Shown: piece by piece, positions 1 to 9,205 of the stretch
Position numbering within the stretch: position 1 is the stretch's first letter
Layout of the letters: the number at the start of each line of letters is the position of its first letter
Source: Chara braunii
Taxonomy: Eukaryota > Streptophyta > Charophyceae > Charales > Characeae
DNA length: 26,354 nt
Direction of reading: 5' to 3'
Assembly: GCA_003427395.1 (NCBI GenBank)
Contig: BFEA01000011.1
Location: forward strand, 3,637,245-3,663,598
Notes under the pieces: generated by a model
Database searches by the model: none
Seen by the model: only the letters and a program-made list of their open reading frames with translations
What the model was told of the DNA's origin: nothing
Translations under genes and position numbers: made by a program

Positions 1-369
1 GATCAGTCTGAAGGACCTCGTCTCCAGCCCCAGTTCAATGTCTTAGGTAAACGAGCAAGGCGACCGGATCAGTCTGAAGGACCTCATCTCCAGCCTCAGT
101 TCAATGTCTTTGGCAAAACAGTAAGGCGACCGGATCAATCTGGAGGACCTCATTTCCAGCCCTAGTTCAATGTCTTAGGCAAAACAGCAAGGCGACCGGA
201 TCAGTCTAGAGGACCTCATTTCCAGCCCCAGTTCAATGTTTTAGGCAAAACAGCAAGGCGACCGGATCAGTCTGGAGGACCTCATTTCCAGCCCCAATTC
301 AATGTCTTAGGCAAAACGGCAAGGCGACCGGATCAGTCTGGAGGACCTCATTCCCAGCCCCAGTTCAAA
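1..369. repeat. 66-bp minisatellite, about 5.6 units
   Basis: Units start with GATCAG or GATCAA at 1, 67, 133, 199, 265 and 331, giving an exact 66-bp period with few substitutions between units. The last unit breaks off around 369. No length variation was seen among the five full units, so the array is young or homogenised. It does not keep a convincing open frame and no function is apparent. The window begins inside the array, so its true left end is unknown. Confidence 0.95.
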
Positions 370-571
370 TCATCGCGTGCAAACATCGTGATTTTTATCA
401 CAGACAGATGAATTAACATGCATAGTAGATTACTATTTCTGGTTTAATTAATGTCATGAAAAAGAAAACAATCATATAGTACACAAGTCAAAGTCAAATA
501 GACAAAACATCAGTTTTGTATAGATAGGGGTTTAGTGGGATACTAGTGGTATAGTGTCGGCCTACCTCTGA
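370..571. other. AT-rich spacer, nothing recognised
   Basis: A short AT-rich stretch lies between the 66-bp array and the dispersed repeat. I see no gene or structured element in it. Confidence 0.5.
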
Positions 572-868
572 GTTCCCTGCCTCCAGAGTCCCGCCTGGGC
601 TCCGGCAGAGCTCCCGCAATCGGTAGGTCAACCTCCCAGAAAGGCCTTGATGTGGTCCTACGGGTTGCAACCCCGCCTGCCGCCTTCCTCTCTGAACACA
701 GACTAGACTGAGAGGAAGAAGGAAAAAAGAAGAAGAGTTAGATGCTCGAGATACGAGAAGGGGCCAACTCAACTCACATGAGAGGGCTTTGTTGCCTTCT
801 GATCCTGAGGGCCCCGCAATGGTGGCCGAAACGCAGCTTCCGCAGTCCGATCCGTGGTTAGAACGAAG
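572..868 (+). repeat. Dispersed repeat, copy 1 (possible SINE)
   Basis: This segment aligns in the same orientation with 20316-20615. Shared blocks include GGCTCCGGCAGAGCTCCCGC followed by CAATCGGT, the CCGCCTTCCTCTC block, CTCGAGATAC, TCCTGAGGGCCC and GGTTAGAACGAAG. Both copies sit just right of a tandem satellite array. A stretch near 663-673 (GGTTGCAACCC), and more closely its counterpart in copy 2, resembles a Pol III B box, so a SINE is possible. I see no clear A box and no poly-A tail. A conserved exon or satellite-flank sequence would be alternatives. Confidence 0.75.
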
Positions 869-929
869 CGAAAAACCTGTCTTCAAGAAACTGAAGTCGC
901 GACAGATTCCCAACTGATGTGTTTGATAC

Positions 930-1190
930 ACCGCTCAACAGGTAAGCCTCCAAACTTGCTCCTCACGCCAACCCCCTCAATCTGCTGAGCAATGTTCCGT
1001 GCAATCAGGTATCTCTCCAGTCCGCTGCCGGGCTGCTGCTGTTTTCTTCGATTGTGTGAGCAATGCACAGTTGGATCAGGTAAGCCTCCAGTCTGCCGCT
1101 AGCCTGCAGTGGCTTCCCACCAACTGTGTGAATCATGCACAGTCCGACTTGTGAGTCTACAGTCCACTACTGGTCTCAAGACACTTCGAC
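930..1190 (+). repeat. Degenerate array of about 70-bp units
   Basis: Four related units can be seen, anchored on CAGGTAAGCCTCC (939), CAGGTATCTCTCC (1006), CAGGTAAGCCTCC (1077) and a diverged TTGTGAGTCTAC (1149). Spacings are 67, 71 and about 72. Units share CTCCAGTCTGC-like and GAGCAATGCACAG-like stretches. Each of the first three carries CAGGT(A)A, which resembles a 5' splice site, but no coding exon could be tied to it. Confidence 0.55.
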
Positions 1191-2940
1191 TTCTCAACAC
1201 GTTATGCCTCATTGTTGACTTGCAACTTGCCTAAATGCAGCCATTAACTCCCAAGGCTTCTGGCAGTAATGGTAAGTCAGAATTTGTGGCCCGTAGTTGC
1301 TGAGCATTTTCGAAGCAATAGCAACAAAATAAACAGTCGCAAATTTCAGTCCAACGACCAGCGGCGCTGCCTTTCAAACAGCAGCATCTCATAACTTCAA
1401 TCTATTGAAAAGCAACAATGGCACTTGGTCTTGCCAGCGTTCTGACCCTCCGCTACTACAGGATTTGTTCATGGGAGAATCCACTACCCTCAGATATGAT
1501 TCCCATGAGTAGCAGATGCCGGTGACTCGTTTAACAAGGACGTACCCACACTCACTTGCAGCGAGATAATTACCAGCGACAATAAGATTATTGTTGTGAT
1601 GTTGATGACAACAATTCACCTCTTTTCAACATACTGAGCGGGACTGAGACAGACTGAGTCAATAGTGTCATCATGAACACGGAGACGACCATATTGATGG
1701 GGGGATCCGCGAATCACGACGGGCACGATGGTGATGGAGTATACCATGAGCATCGCCTGGGTGAGCGTGACCACTCTCACATGCCTCGCCTCACCACTCT
1801 TCAAACGTGCAGAAAATAAGAATGAACCCTTCCTTTAGAGTATGGGAAGGTACACTAGTAAAAAGAAGAGATGCATCATCCGCTGGAATTTGGAAGAATG
1901 TAATCTGGCGTCTGTTTTAGGCCCCCACTCACGTCCGCTTCATTCAACCTCCCCCTTGCCACCTCGCCTCATGACTGTTACTTGATCGTATGTACTTGGC
2001 AACACACAAGAACAGCCAGGTTCAGGCACATAAAAGACGAATCGGCCTTGCCCAGGTGAATAGCATTGGATAGGTGCTCAAGATCTCAATGAAAACGGTA
2101 ATTAGGACCACCGGGAAGGACGCAAGGACAAACACTAGCGCGAAGGAGACTGAGCTCTTACGAAGTCGAGCACCAATCTACCCGATACAACGAGCATCAA
2201 TCCGCCGGTCGTCATGCACTGCCCCATTGCTCAACATCACGTTGAGCAACATCCCAATGTTGAGGACCAGTCAGCAGCGCAGAAGAATCAGCACCATAGA
2301 TGGACACAATGGTCATCACAGATTCTAACGGTAAGGCAAATGACAGCAACTCACAGATGACAACCACGACCTTGCATGCTGCTGCGCCCCTACTGTTCAA
2401 CAACTATGTAGCATGCCACCAGCAGTTTGTCGCCCACGCATGTATCATATCTCGCCTCCCCTCTTCACTTTTCTCGTCCTTCCTTTCACATCGTATAAAA
2501 CAGCAAGGTGGGCGCGATGTTTGCCTTCGTCCCCAAAAAGAGCACGGGAGTTATGCCTCCCACGACAGTTTGCAGACCAAGTGGTGATGTGACGACCCCT
2601 ATAATAGCTACGGATCAGATGTGGCAAATGAGCATGAATCTTCCCCTAAAACACCGGAAGATACATTGCTATNCTCGAAAACTCCGTAGTAGCCGCGCAG
2701 CCTCCTTTCTTCAATGCACAGAAACTAACAACCTAACGCCAAAACTAACATTACCATCATGTTCGCCTTGTCCCGAAACATTGGTTTTGAGTCCTCCTTT
2801 GCTTGATTCCGTTGAAAAACGAGCAAACCACGCAACTTTCACTCTCGCTCTTCCTTTCTTCTCCCTCCTTGACTCGCCCGCGCATGACTTTTCTTTTCTA
2901 GTTCCTATTCACCTAACCCCTAATTTAATCTGACTGCAGA
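1191..2940. other. No recognised gene
   Basis: Only short open frames on both strands are present, and none has a recognisable domain, biased codon use or a convincing start. One ambiguous base lies at about 2673. GC content is near balanced. The stretch may be intergenic or hold introns or short exons that I cannot identify. Confidence 0.5.
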
Positions 2941-3785
2941 TTTGAATTCGCCCTGCCTCAGAACCTCAGTTTCAACTCCTCCCATGCCCAATTTCGTTAT
3001 GAAACGGGTGGGATGTGAGTTCTCGACTATTACATGCTCACTCCCTCCGCCTTCGTCAGTTTCCTCTTTGTCTCCCACATCTAACCCTGATCCTGGCCGG
3101 ATTCACTCGTCTTCTTTCATCTGCTCTATTTCTCCTCTTCTCTTGCCTTTAGCGCTGCCTCACCGCCTTTTTCCCCTCTTCTGTCAATCATGCCTTTGCT
3201 TCCGTTTTCTTCATTGTTCTTGCCGTCCATCTTCTCTCTTCTTCTCTCTCCCATTCGTCTTCTTCCCCGTTTTCCCCCAACGTCCTTTCTTCTCTCCGAC
3301 TGCTCTTAGCGCAGCCCCGTGCAACGCAGACTGGCAGCTCCGAGTTCAGCCTCCTTGAGAAAAAGAGAAAAGAAATAAAATAAAATTTGAAGGGAACCAG
3401 CCAACGACAGATCCGGTAAGTCTTTTGTCCCTTCTCCCAAAGTCCGATTAACGTTTTACACGTCCAACCTGCTGCGTGCTCTCACTCGAGCCCTCCCCCA
3501 TCACGCTGTGTCTAGTCTGTTCTGTCACCTACATACATTCAGAAAAGGAAAAAAAAAAAAAAAAAAAAAAAAAAGGCAACTCCTGAAAAGGGACTCAGGG
3601 GCCCACCCACACTATAACTGTTTCTAAAAGTATTCAACCACTATCTCGACCGAATCCAGCCGCACCTCATTTTTCTCAGGAAAGGGGGTGACGGGCCTAA
3701 TGGTCTTGAGGGATCACCTTCAAGCTGCCCTGCCCGAATTCTGCTCATCCTGAGCGCCTCTGAATTCGAACTTTGAGTTTGTATT
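2941..3785. other. Pyrimidine-rich tract and poly-A; no recognised gene
   Basis: The region 2800-3360 is strongly T/C-rich on the plus strand. It supports a 138-residue open frame (2942-3358) made mostly of Ser, Pro, Leu and Phe, which is what such base composition yields by chance. A run of 26 A lies at 3549-3574. A good splice-donor-like word, GGTAAGTC, sits near 3415. None of these is enough to call a gene. Confidence 0.4.
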
Positions 3786-4175
3786 TCAACAGCACATGGG
3801 TGTACCAGTAGGGCCAGGCCTAGTGGCACTGTTCCCATGGACCTGTTTTTCAACAGTTCGTGGGCATACCACTGAGCTTGGCCTACAGGTGCAAGTCCCA
3901 CAGGCCTGTTTTTCAACAGTCTGCGCGGGTACCAACTGAGCTAGGCCCAGTGGCATTGTTCCCACAGACCTGTTTTTCAACAGTTCGTGGGCGTACCACT
4001 GAGCTTGGCCTACGGGTGCTGCTGGTCCCACAGGTCTGTTTTGTGACAGCCTGCGGGTGTACCGGCCGTGCTTGGCCTATAGGTGCTGGTCCCACAGGCC
4101 TGTTTTGTGACAGACTGTGGGTATACCACCCGTGCTTGGCCTACGTGTGCTGGTCCCACAGGCCTGTTCACACTC
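3785..4175. repeat. VNTR, about six units of 63-66 bp
   Basis: Successive units are anchored on (T/A)TCAACAG or GTGACAG, with the last G at 3792, 3856, 3919, 3983, 4049 and 4113, giving a period of 63-66. Each unit reads roughly GTGGGCGTACCACTGAGC, then TTGGCCTA, GGTGCTGGTCCCACAGG and CCTGTTTT. The last unit degenerates near 4150-4175. One further diverged unit occurs at about 23272-23345, again beside a SINE-like body. Open frames through the array on both strands reflect the near-multiple-of-three period and are not treated as genes. Confidence 0.9.
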
Positions 4176-4640
4176 AAGCCTTCCAGCAGCAGATCCTGGC
4201 TAGCGGACGGTGCAGCTGCAAGAGATCCCCGCCACTCAGGCTTCCGCCGCTTCGAGGGCTTTGCACCCACAGGCTCACCTGCACGTTGGCCCCGTCTCCG
4301 TACTTTCAAAACGGTAGGGATAGAGGAATTTTGTCAACATCCCAAACACGCAGGAACCTGAACGGGTCTGCCGAAAGAGGCGCGTGCTCAAGGTCCTCGA
4401 CTGCCGTGACGGCCACCCGTGGGTGGTTTCAATAGCTCCCTCTGTAATGCTGGTTACCGTGGCCCATACTGTCACTCATCCCTCCGTTCAGGGTCAACGA
4501 AGGTGGCGACAGAGTCGCCGTCCACCCCCGTTCAGGTGCGGGTGCACAACTTGCCTCCATCCACTTCTTGGTCAACAATTCCGAGCACTCTTTCATCCGC
4601 CCTTGTGGTAATTCTTTGCCGTTAGCCCCGGAGCCAGTTT
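4176..4640. other. No recognised gene
   Basis: GC-rich sequence between the VNTR and the SINE-like tail. Several short overlapping open frames exist on both strands. None has a recognisable domain. Confidence 0.4.
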
Positions 4641-4677
4641 CCGACCTGGTCAATGGACGGAAAGACGAAGAAAAGTA

Positions 4678-4990
4678 AAAATTAAAATAATAATAATAAT
4701 AATAATAATAGAGTTGAAGAGGACGAGGATCTGCCGACGCTCTTTTCGTCTTGCCAGTCGAACCCAGGTTTGGGCCCATCCGGTAAAACCAAGAGGGATA
4801 GTCACTTAAACCCTTGACCCCTCAGTCTCCGCCTGTCGCGCTTNTTTGCTCCATCGCCGCTTGTTGATCTCGAACCCCAAACCTGTCGCTCGAAAGTCCG
4901 GTACCGTAACCAATAGGGCGAAGCCCACGTCTGAATTAGGTAGGCGCGAACCCGCGTATGAATAGTTCGCGGGACCGTGATTGGTCCCAC
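4678..4990 (-). repeat. tRNA-derived SINE-like unit, copy 1
   Basis: Read on the minus strand, 4925-4866 looks like a tRNA head. An A-box-like TCGCCCTATTGG followed by TTACGGTACC stands about 35 bases before GGTTCGAGATC, which matches the B-box consensus at 9 of 11 positions. The body continues with a CTGAGGGGTCAAGGG block and TATCCCTCTTGGTTTTACC, and ends in an ATT-rich microsatellite (about 4678-4711). Copy 2 at 23350-23620 shares body and tail type. The spacing of the boxes is what Pol III internal promoters need; activity is an inference. One N lies at about 4844. Confidence 0.55.
4682..4711. repeat. (ATA)n microsatellite
   Basis: About nine copies of an AAT/ATA triplet. On the minus strand it sits where a SINE tail would be expected. 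Confidence 0.9.
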
Positions 4991-5568
4991 CTCCACAAAC
5001 CAGGCCTCCGCCTTGGCCTATCGGCCAACCTCCTGGCTGTCTGAAGATGCCGAGATGCCGTCTGCGCCTAGGATCGTAGCTATCTAGCATCCAGGTCATC
5101 GGGTGCTTGATATATTCTGGCAACTTTCGACTCCCCCGCCCATACTAGATTTGCCAACACCGCGCCTTTTCGTGCGTCGCCAAACACAATGATCTTCCAT
5201 GCACGTGCACAAAGCAGGGTCCTTACCTCCTTTGCAACGCATCCCGCCAAGGGCTGAGCCGGTTCGTGGAGTAAAGCTAGTTTTTATCAAAGAAAAGAAA
5301 AATATAATCAAACCGAAAACTATAGAAAACGTAACTGGACCCTATGGCTTGACGCCTTCTGCCGGCCTAGTGTCGCCGCTGTCTTAGACAACCATCTCAC
5401 AGTGCAACGCAATAATGCGTGCCCCACACACTCTCTAATTCAATCGTATTTGACTCGGAGACTTGCCAAGAGCGAGGCCGCCGAGGTGAGCGCCCTAACG
5501 GGTTTTACCTTATCAACGCGTTTCGTTGATCAAGGATGCGCCCAGTGCGACTTTTTAAAAAAGGACAG
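4991..5568. other. No recognised gene
   Basis: Mixed-composition sequence between the SINE-like unit and the integrase remnant. The catalytic part of integrase, reverse transcriptase and RNase H would be expected upstream of the integrase C-terminus but are not visible here. The remnant is therefore 5'-truncated. Confidence 0.5.
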
Positions 5569-5591
5569 CAAATACCCTTGTAAGGGTGTTT
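5569..5591. repeat. Small hairpin shared with 24386-24404
   Basis: The 19-base word CAAATACCCTTGTAAGGGT occurs here (5569-5587) and again at 24386-24404. It folds as ACCCTT-GT-AAGGGT, extended here by CAAA/TTTG. The flanking bases to the right also resemble each other loosely, so this may mark the edge of a dispersed element. Confidence 0.6.
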
Positions 5592-6030
5592 GCTACGACA
5601 ACGGTCCTTGCCCAGGCTAGCCCGAAAACGGCACAGGATGACCGAATTGGCCCAAGGTCGACAGGTCCGAAGCTACGAGGCCCCGAATGAGAACGCAGGA
5701 CCACGGCCCCAGTACAAATTGGGGAACATCGTGTTGGTGAGGAAATGTGCTCGCCAGGGTAAACTAGCGCCACGATTCTTCGGGCGATTTCGTGTAATCG
5801 AACTCGGACCGAACGGCGTGAACACCGTGCGGCTTGCGCCTGAGGTCTCCGGCAGCCGATCGGCTCGCCCGATCATCCGCCACGTGTCCTACCTCCGTCC
5901 CCTTCCTCCCTCTCCATCTTCGCATTCACCCGATTCCTCCTCCACTTCGGAGGAAGGCGACAACTACCTCTCTCCTATCTCTCCGTCTCCTTCCTGTTCT
6001 CTCTCTCTTACCCCGTCACCATCGCCATGA
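5590..6030 (+). pseudogene. Ty3/gypsy integrase, C-terminal fragment (GPY/F module)
   Basis: The open frame contains a short basic stretch followed by YKLGNIVLVRK, RQGKLAPRFFGRFRVIE and RPIIRHVSYLRPLP. These match the C-terminal GPY/F module of Ty3/gypsy integrases, which folds as a small beta-barrel and helps integrase bind DNA (family knowledge). In the usual GPF motif the proline is an arginine here. A Ser/Pro-rich tail follows, ending in TGA at 6028-6030. The zinc-binding HHCC domain and the DDE catalytic core are missing upstream, so this is a truncated remnant. There is no clear initiation codon; the first ATG is at 5638 and the true frame was probably part of a longer pol. The terminal TGA overlaps the ATG of the next frame (ATGA at 6027-6030). 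Confidence 0.8.
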
Positions 6031-6684
6031 GCTTTGCAACGGAGCAAGTGATCGGTGCGCGGCTTCTTACTCCGTAGGGGCGAATCAGCATCATACGGCA
6101 GGTGCAGCGGCCCCATCTCTGCTCTGATCTCCTCCGGTTTGCGGTTTTCTTCAGTACGTCGGCGATCTACGCAGCGGCAGAGTTCCGATTCACGGAAGAA
6201 GCAACTACGCGCGTTCTGGCCGAGATCTCGGCCTTTCGACGGCTATCCCCTCCCGGGATTAGCCATATCGCCGTCGTCGTCGTCTTTTCAAGAGACATCA
6301 CCGCGATTCCGCCGGAGATTCACCCCGACATCTATAGGACGTTGCGCATCTGGGCTGGGGAAGTGCGAACCGCGTGGACCGATTTCCTGGCTCGGCGAGG
6401 AGACACCGTCGTGCCCGCGCATGACACAGACCTCCAGCTCCGCTCGTCTCGAAGCTCGCCAACGATCGTGCTCCCGGAGCTTCGTCCCTTCGCGCCGCCC
6501 CAATGAGTCATCGTCGCGTCTCCTACTTCGGGCTCCCCTCCAGCATCCCCACCCTTTGGGCAGTCTGCGCGGGTTCCAACTCTCTGCTACCGTGTTAAGG
6601 AGAACAGTGCACCGCTATTGAGCGAGGAAAAGTGGGACGCGTGGTGGGAAGACTATATCAAGCCTGCTTTCTGTCTAGACATAA
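6027..6684 (+). pseudogene. Unknown post-integrase ORF, first part
   Basis: An ATG at 6027-6029 overlaps the integrase stop in an ATGA. The frame runs on with coding-like composition but is cut by TAG at 6075-6077 and TGA at 6504-6506. Each is one transition away from a sense codon (CAG or TGG, and CGA or TGG). Between and after the stops the protein looks globular: a hydrophobic stretch (ISHIAVVVVFSRD) near residue 95, an acidic/aromatic block (EEKWDAWWEDYIKPAF), and a Ser/Pro linker. It enters a TIR element at 6685. I do not recognise the family. There is no signal peptide or clear membrane helix, so an envelope-like protein is not supported. The overlap suggests it was the third ORF of the retrotransposon, expressed by coupled termination and reinitiation; that is an inference. 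Confidence 0.55.
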
Positions 6685-7628
6685 GATTCGTGAAAACCTA
6701 ACAAAACAAATTGTTAGGTTTGCACGAAATCTATTCAAGATTATGATAGTACGGTTTTCAGGTCTCCTCTAGGAACAAAATTCTACGTGAAGTGAAACAT
6801 CCGCAAAAAAAAAAACAGAAAATTAATTTTTCAGAACTACTGGAGGGGGCGAGGAAAAAAACGTTTTTTTTCATAGAAAATCACGACCTAGTGAAGCACC
6901 GTAGGTTCAAGAACTGAAATATCCTAATTTTTTGTTATCCAAAAAAATTGTGTTTATAGTCCTATAAGATGTGCAGCACGATGAATTTATTCGGGGGTTT
7001 TCCGAACGCGCAAACATATTCTCCTGTTCGTGAATACGTTCGCTTGAACATGGTTTCCCATACATGGGCGAATATATTATTTTTTATTTTTTGTTTTAAT
7101 TTTTTTCCCTATATTTTTATTTTAAACTCGTTTTTGACTAAGAATTTCAAGGTGTCTCCGAGGCAAAAGTTGTTTGTATTCTTATTTTAAATGACATATA
7201 TTTTTTGATAAGGGTTTTATTGTTAAGTTCAAAAGTGACTTATAGTCCTATAAATTATTTTGTGCAAAGCTTAGCTTTCACCTAACTGCGGAAACTGACT
7301 TATAGTCCTATAAATGAGTATTCACCAAAACACGTTTTTTTTTACATCTTTCAAGTCTGCCTTGTCATCCTTAAAAATTACCCTGTTCGAACTCTGTTTT
7401 TTTGTCAATCTACTGAGAATGACTTATAGTCATATAAAAATATTTTGCAAGGAAGGGTTTTCTTGCACATTTTGAAGAACGCTAGACTTTTGACCTGATT
7501 TTTTGCCTTCTTTATCGCAAAACGATTAAAAACGCTCTATTTTTGTGTAAAAAATAACAGTTTGACTTTTACGTTTTCATTCTATAAGAAATGTTAGGTT
7601 TTCTCCGATTGTGAGGTTTTCACGAATC
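6685..7628. mobile_element. AT-rich TIR element (MITE-like), 944 bp
   Basis: The ends are GATTCGTGAAAACCT (6685-6699) and its exact reverse complement AGGTTTTCACGAATC (7614-7628), a perfect 15-bp TIR. The first 48 bases also fold on themselves, because CCTAACA and TGTTAGG arms follow within the left end. The interior is much more AT-rich than the reading frames on either side and has no long ORF. Four copies of a near-palindrome, TTATAGTCCTATAA or variants, lie inside. No convincing target-site duplication is seen, so the superfamily is unknown. Removing 944 bases alone does not bring the flanking frames into register; a duplication of 1, 4 or 7 bases would. A retained intron-like sequence is the alternative. 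Confidence 0.65.
6953..7437. repeat. Four copies of the TTATAGTC(C/A)TATAA dyad
   Basis: Copies lie near 6953-6966, 7231-7244, 7292-7305 and 7422-7435, three of them preceded by GAC. The arms TTATAG and CTATAA (CATATAA in the last) are inverted around a two-base spacer. Their regular wording in otherwise diverged AT-rich sequence suggests a protein-binding or structural role for the element, but nothing here proves it. Confidence 0.7.
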
Positions 7629-7649
7629 CCCTGTTTCTATTGGAGATAG

Positions 7650-8430
7650 AGTTCTGTTGGTCAGAAGCGGCCCCATCCGGAGAAGGTCCAGAGCACCCAG
7701 GGGACAGACAGCGTGGAGCTTGTGATCATCCAAGCCTGGAGAACGACGGAGCAAGGTGACCTGCTGGGAATCGTATTCAAAAAGGTGAAGGAAGGTAATC
7801 TCGCCTTGATCACGGACGAATTGCTGGTGTTTCTGACTCAGCTGGTCGACGATCTGCCCCTGGACAGCCTGTCGCACAGTGACAAGCAGCGTGGGACCCA
7901 CATGCTGTCTCGAACGATCCAGCCGCACCTTGTGTGGTCCACGTGTACGGAGATTGACGAGGACAACTTTCTCTATCCTTCCCAGACGCTCTACCTGGAG
8001 ATCGATGTTACCGATCCCACGTTTTGGGACCCGATTGCGAGGCAAAACGCGACGCAGGACGAGGAGTTAGGGGGAGCAGACGAAGAGGAAGAAGAGGAAA
8101 AGCCATCGAGCGAATAACGAGACGATCCAGACTACGTACCGGAAAGCGAAGCAGGGATAGCCGACGAATCGAGCCAACCGCGGGACGAGGAAGAAGAAGA
8201 AGGAAACGAGCAAGCGGAGTCAGGGTACGAAGGATTCGAGGCTGAAGTGCGCGACGCGACTCGAGAAAGAGCGCAAGAGCACAGAAAACGAAGGCGCCCA
8301 GGAGACCGCGGAGGGAAAACGACCCGCGACAAACGATCCATCGATCGGGGACCCGTGGCATGATCCGGAGCCACCAGAAGAAGAGTACGATGGAACCGCA
8401 GCAGAGGGATCACGAAGCAAAAGAAGAAGA
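7650..8430 (+). pseudogene. Unknown post-integrase ORF, middle part
   Basis: The open frame begins just after TAG at 7647-7649. It has no ATG at the start; a GTG lies at 7713. It reads through a globular segment with LVIIQAWRTTEQGDLLGIV, then IDEDNFLYPSQTLYLEIDV, then an acidic tract. TAA at 8115-8117 (one transition from CAA) interrupts it. The same frame continues for 81 more sense codons of acidic then strongly basic sequence, with runs of Glu and HRKRRRPGD, to TGA at 8361-8363. The theme continues in the +1 frame from about 8340 to 8430 (PWHDPEPPEEEYDG, SKRRRSES), so a one-base shift is likely near the GGGG run at about 8347. The acidic/basic low-complexity tail could be nuclear or nucleic-acid binding. 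I do not recognise the family. Confidence 0.5.
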
Positions 8431-8443
8431 AGTGAATCGCTAG

Positions 8444-9131
8444 TTCCCTCCGGCTCCCCGTCCCGATCCTCCCTTCGTTTACATCAAGATCTCGGCGTTC
8501 GGGCTTCGTCCCCGGTCGTTCTCTCGCCGACCCCGTGACTACCTCATGCTTACCCGTCTTCCCGATAGACCTCCGTTCCCCGATGGTTGGTGTCCTTTCC
8601 CCCATCACCTTTTCTACCATCTCTACGCTACCCGCCTTCTAGTCTCCGTTTATCCGCATGCCACCACCCGTTCTGTGGTTGATTCCTTTCTCCTTCACGT
8701 GCTCCTGTTTAGCGCTGACTGGCGGGGATATAACCACGTAGAAATATACTGTATTATATCTGGAAATATTCCCGCCTGCGAAAACTACGAAGATTTTCGC
8801 GCCGCTCTGCGGCGCCGCTCTGCGGTAGACCCTTTCCACCATTTACCTCGACTACATCGCCGCTTTTCGCCATCTCCATGAGGTCCCTCGCTTCCCCCAC
8901 ATCCATCGCTCCTTCCATTACGCTATCCTTCCTCATTTCGCCTCTCCCGCCATCAATCGATTCATGCCCCCTCTTCCCCTGAACCATCCGCCACCTCCAC
9001 CTTCAGTGATTCGACTGCCATTCCCCGTCGCCCACAGTACCCCGGCCCCATCGGGGCTTGAGTCCCTTCCGCACGTGCCCCTTTTTCGCCTAACAGCATT
9101 CACACGCCTGAGACTTCCCCACTTTCCCTAA
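8444..9131 (+). pseudogene. Unknown post-integrase ORF, last part (or a fourth ORF)
   Basis: The frame from 8444 reads FVYIKISAFGLRPRSF, then DGWCPFPHHLFYHLYATRLL, coding-like and hydrophobic. A 56-bp imperfect hairpin sits at 8721-8776. At 8800-8825 a 13-bp word is tandemly duplicated (CGCCGCTCTGCGG twice), which shifts the frame; right after it comes TAG (8826-8828). The new frame continues coherently (TIYLDYIAAFRHLHEVPRF) through a Pro-rich tail to TAA at 9129-9131. Restoring one copy of the 13-mer would put both halves in one frame apart from the TAG. I cannot say whether this was one protein with the preceding part or a separate one. No family recognised. Confidence 0.5.
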
Positions 9132-9205
9132 AAATCCTTGGCACACCCCTTTTCGCACTTCCAGGCCCCCATCCCACTCCGATCAGAAAGTTGCGCTGGG
9201 CGTGA
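9098..9205. repeat. Inverted repeat partner of 12160-12270
   Basis: Plus-strand blocks TCCTTGGCACACCCCTTTT, CGCACTTCCAGGCCC and CAGAAAGTTGCGCTGGGCG match the reverse complement of 12160-12250 with a few substitutions and short indels. The other copy lies immediately upstream of gag, where an LTR end or 5' leader would be expected. Here it overlaps the end of the unknown ORF and is in the opposite orientation. Confidence 0.7.

Noticed and set aside
1-369. A CRISPR array
   Set aside because: The 66-bp units are contiguous with no unique spacers between conserved repeats, and the context is eukaryotic.
2942-3358. 138-codon Ser/Pro/Leu/Phe-rich frame
   Set aside because: Expected from a pyrimidine-rich strand; no domain or conserved pattern.
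3641-4095. Repeat-protein-like frames over the 64-bp VNTR
   Set aside because: Period is near but not always a multiple of three, frames shift between units, and both strands are open. A DNA repeat explains it better.
6685-7628. A spliceosomal intron within the unknown ORF
   Set aside because: Not excluded, but perfect 15-bp terminal inverted repeats fit a TIR element better and the outer bases are not GT...AG.
6027-9131. An envelope-like gene after integrase
   Set aside because: No signal peptide, no membrane anchor and no Cys-rich ectodomain pattern are visible.
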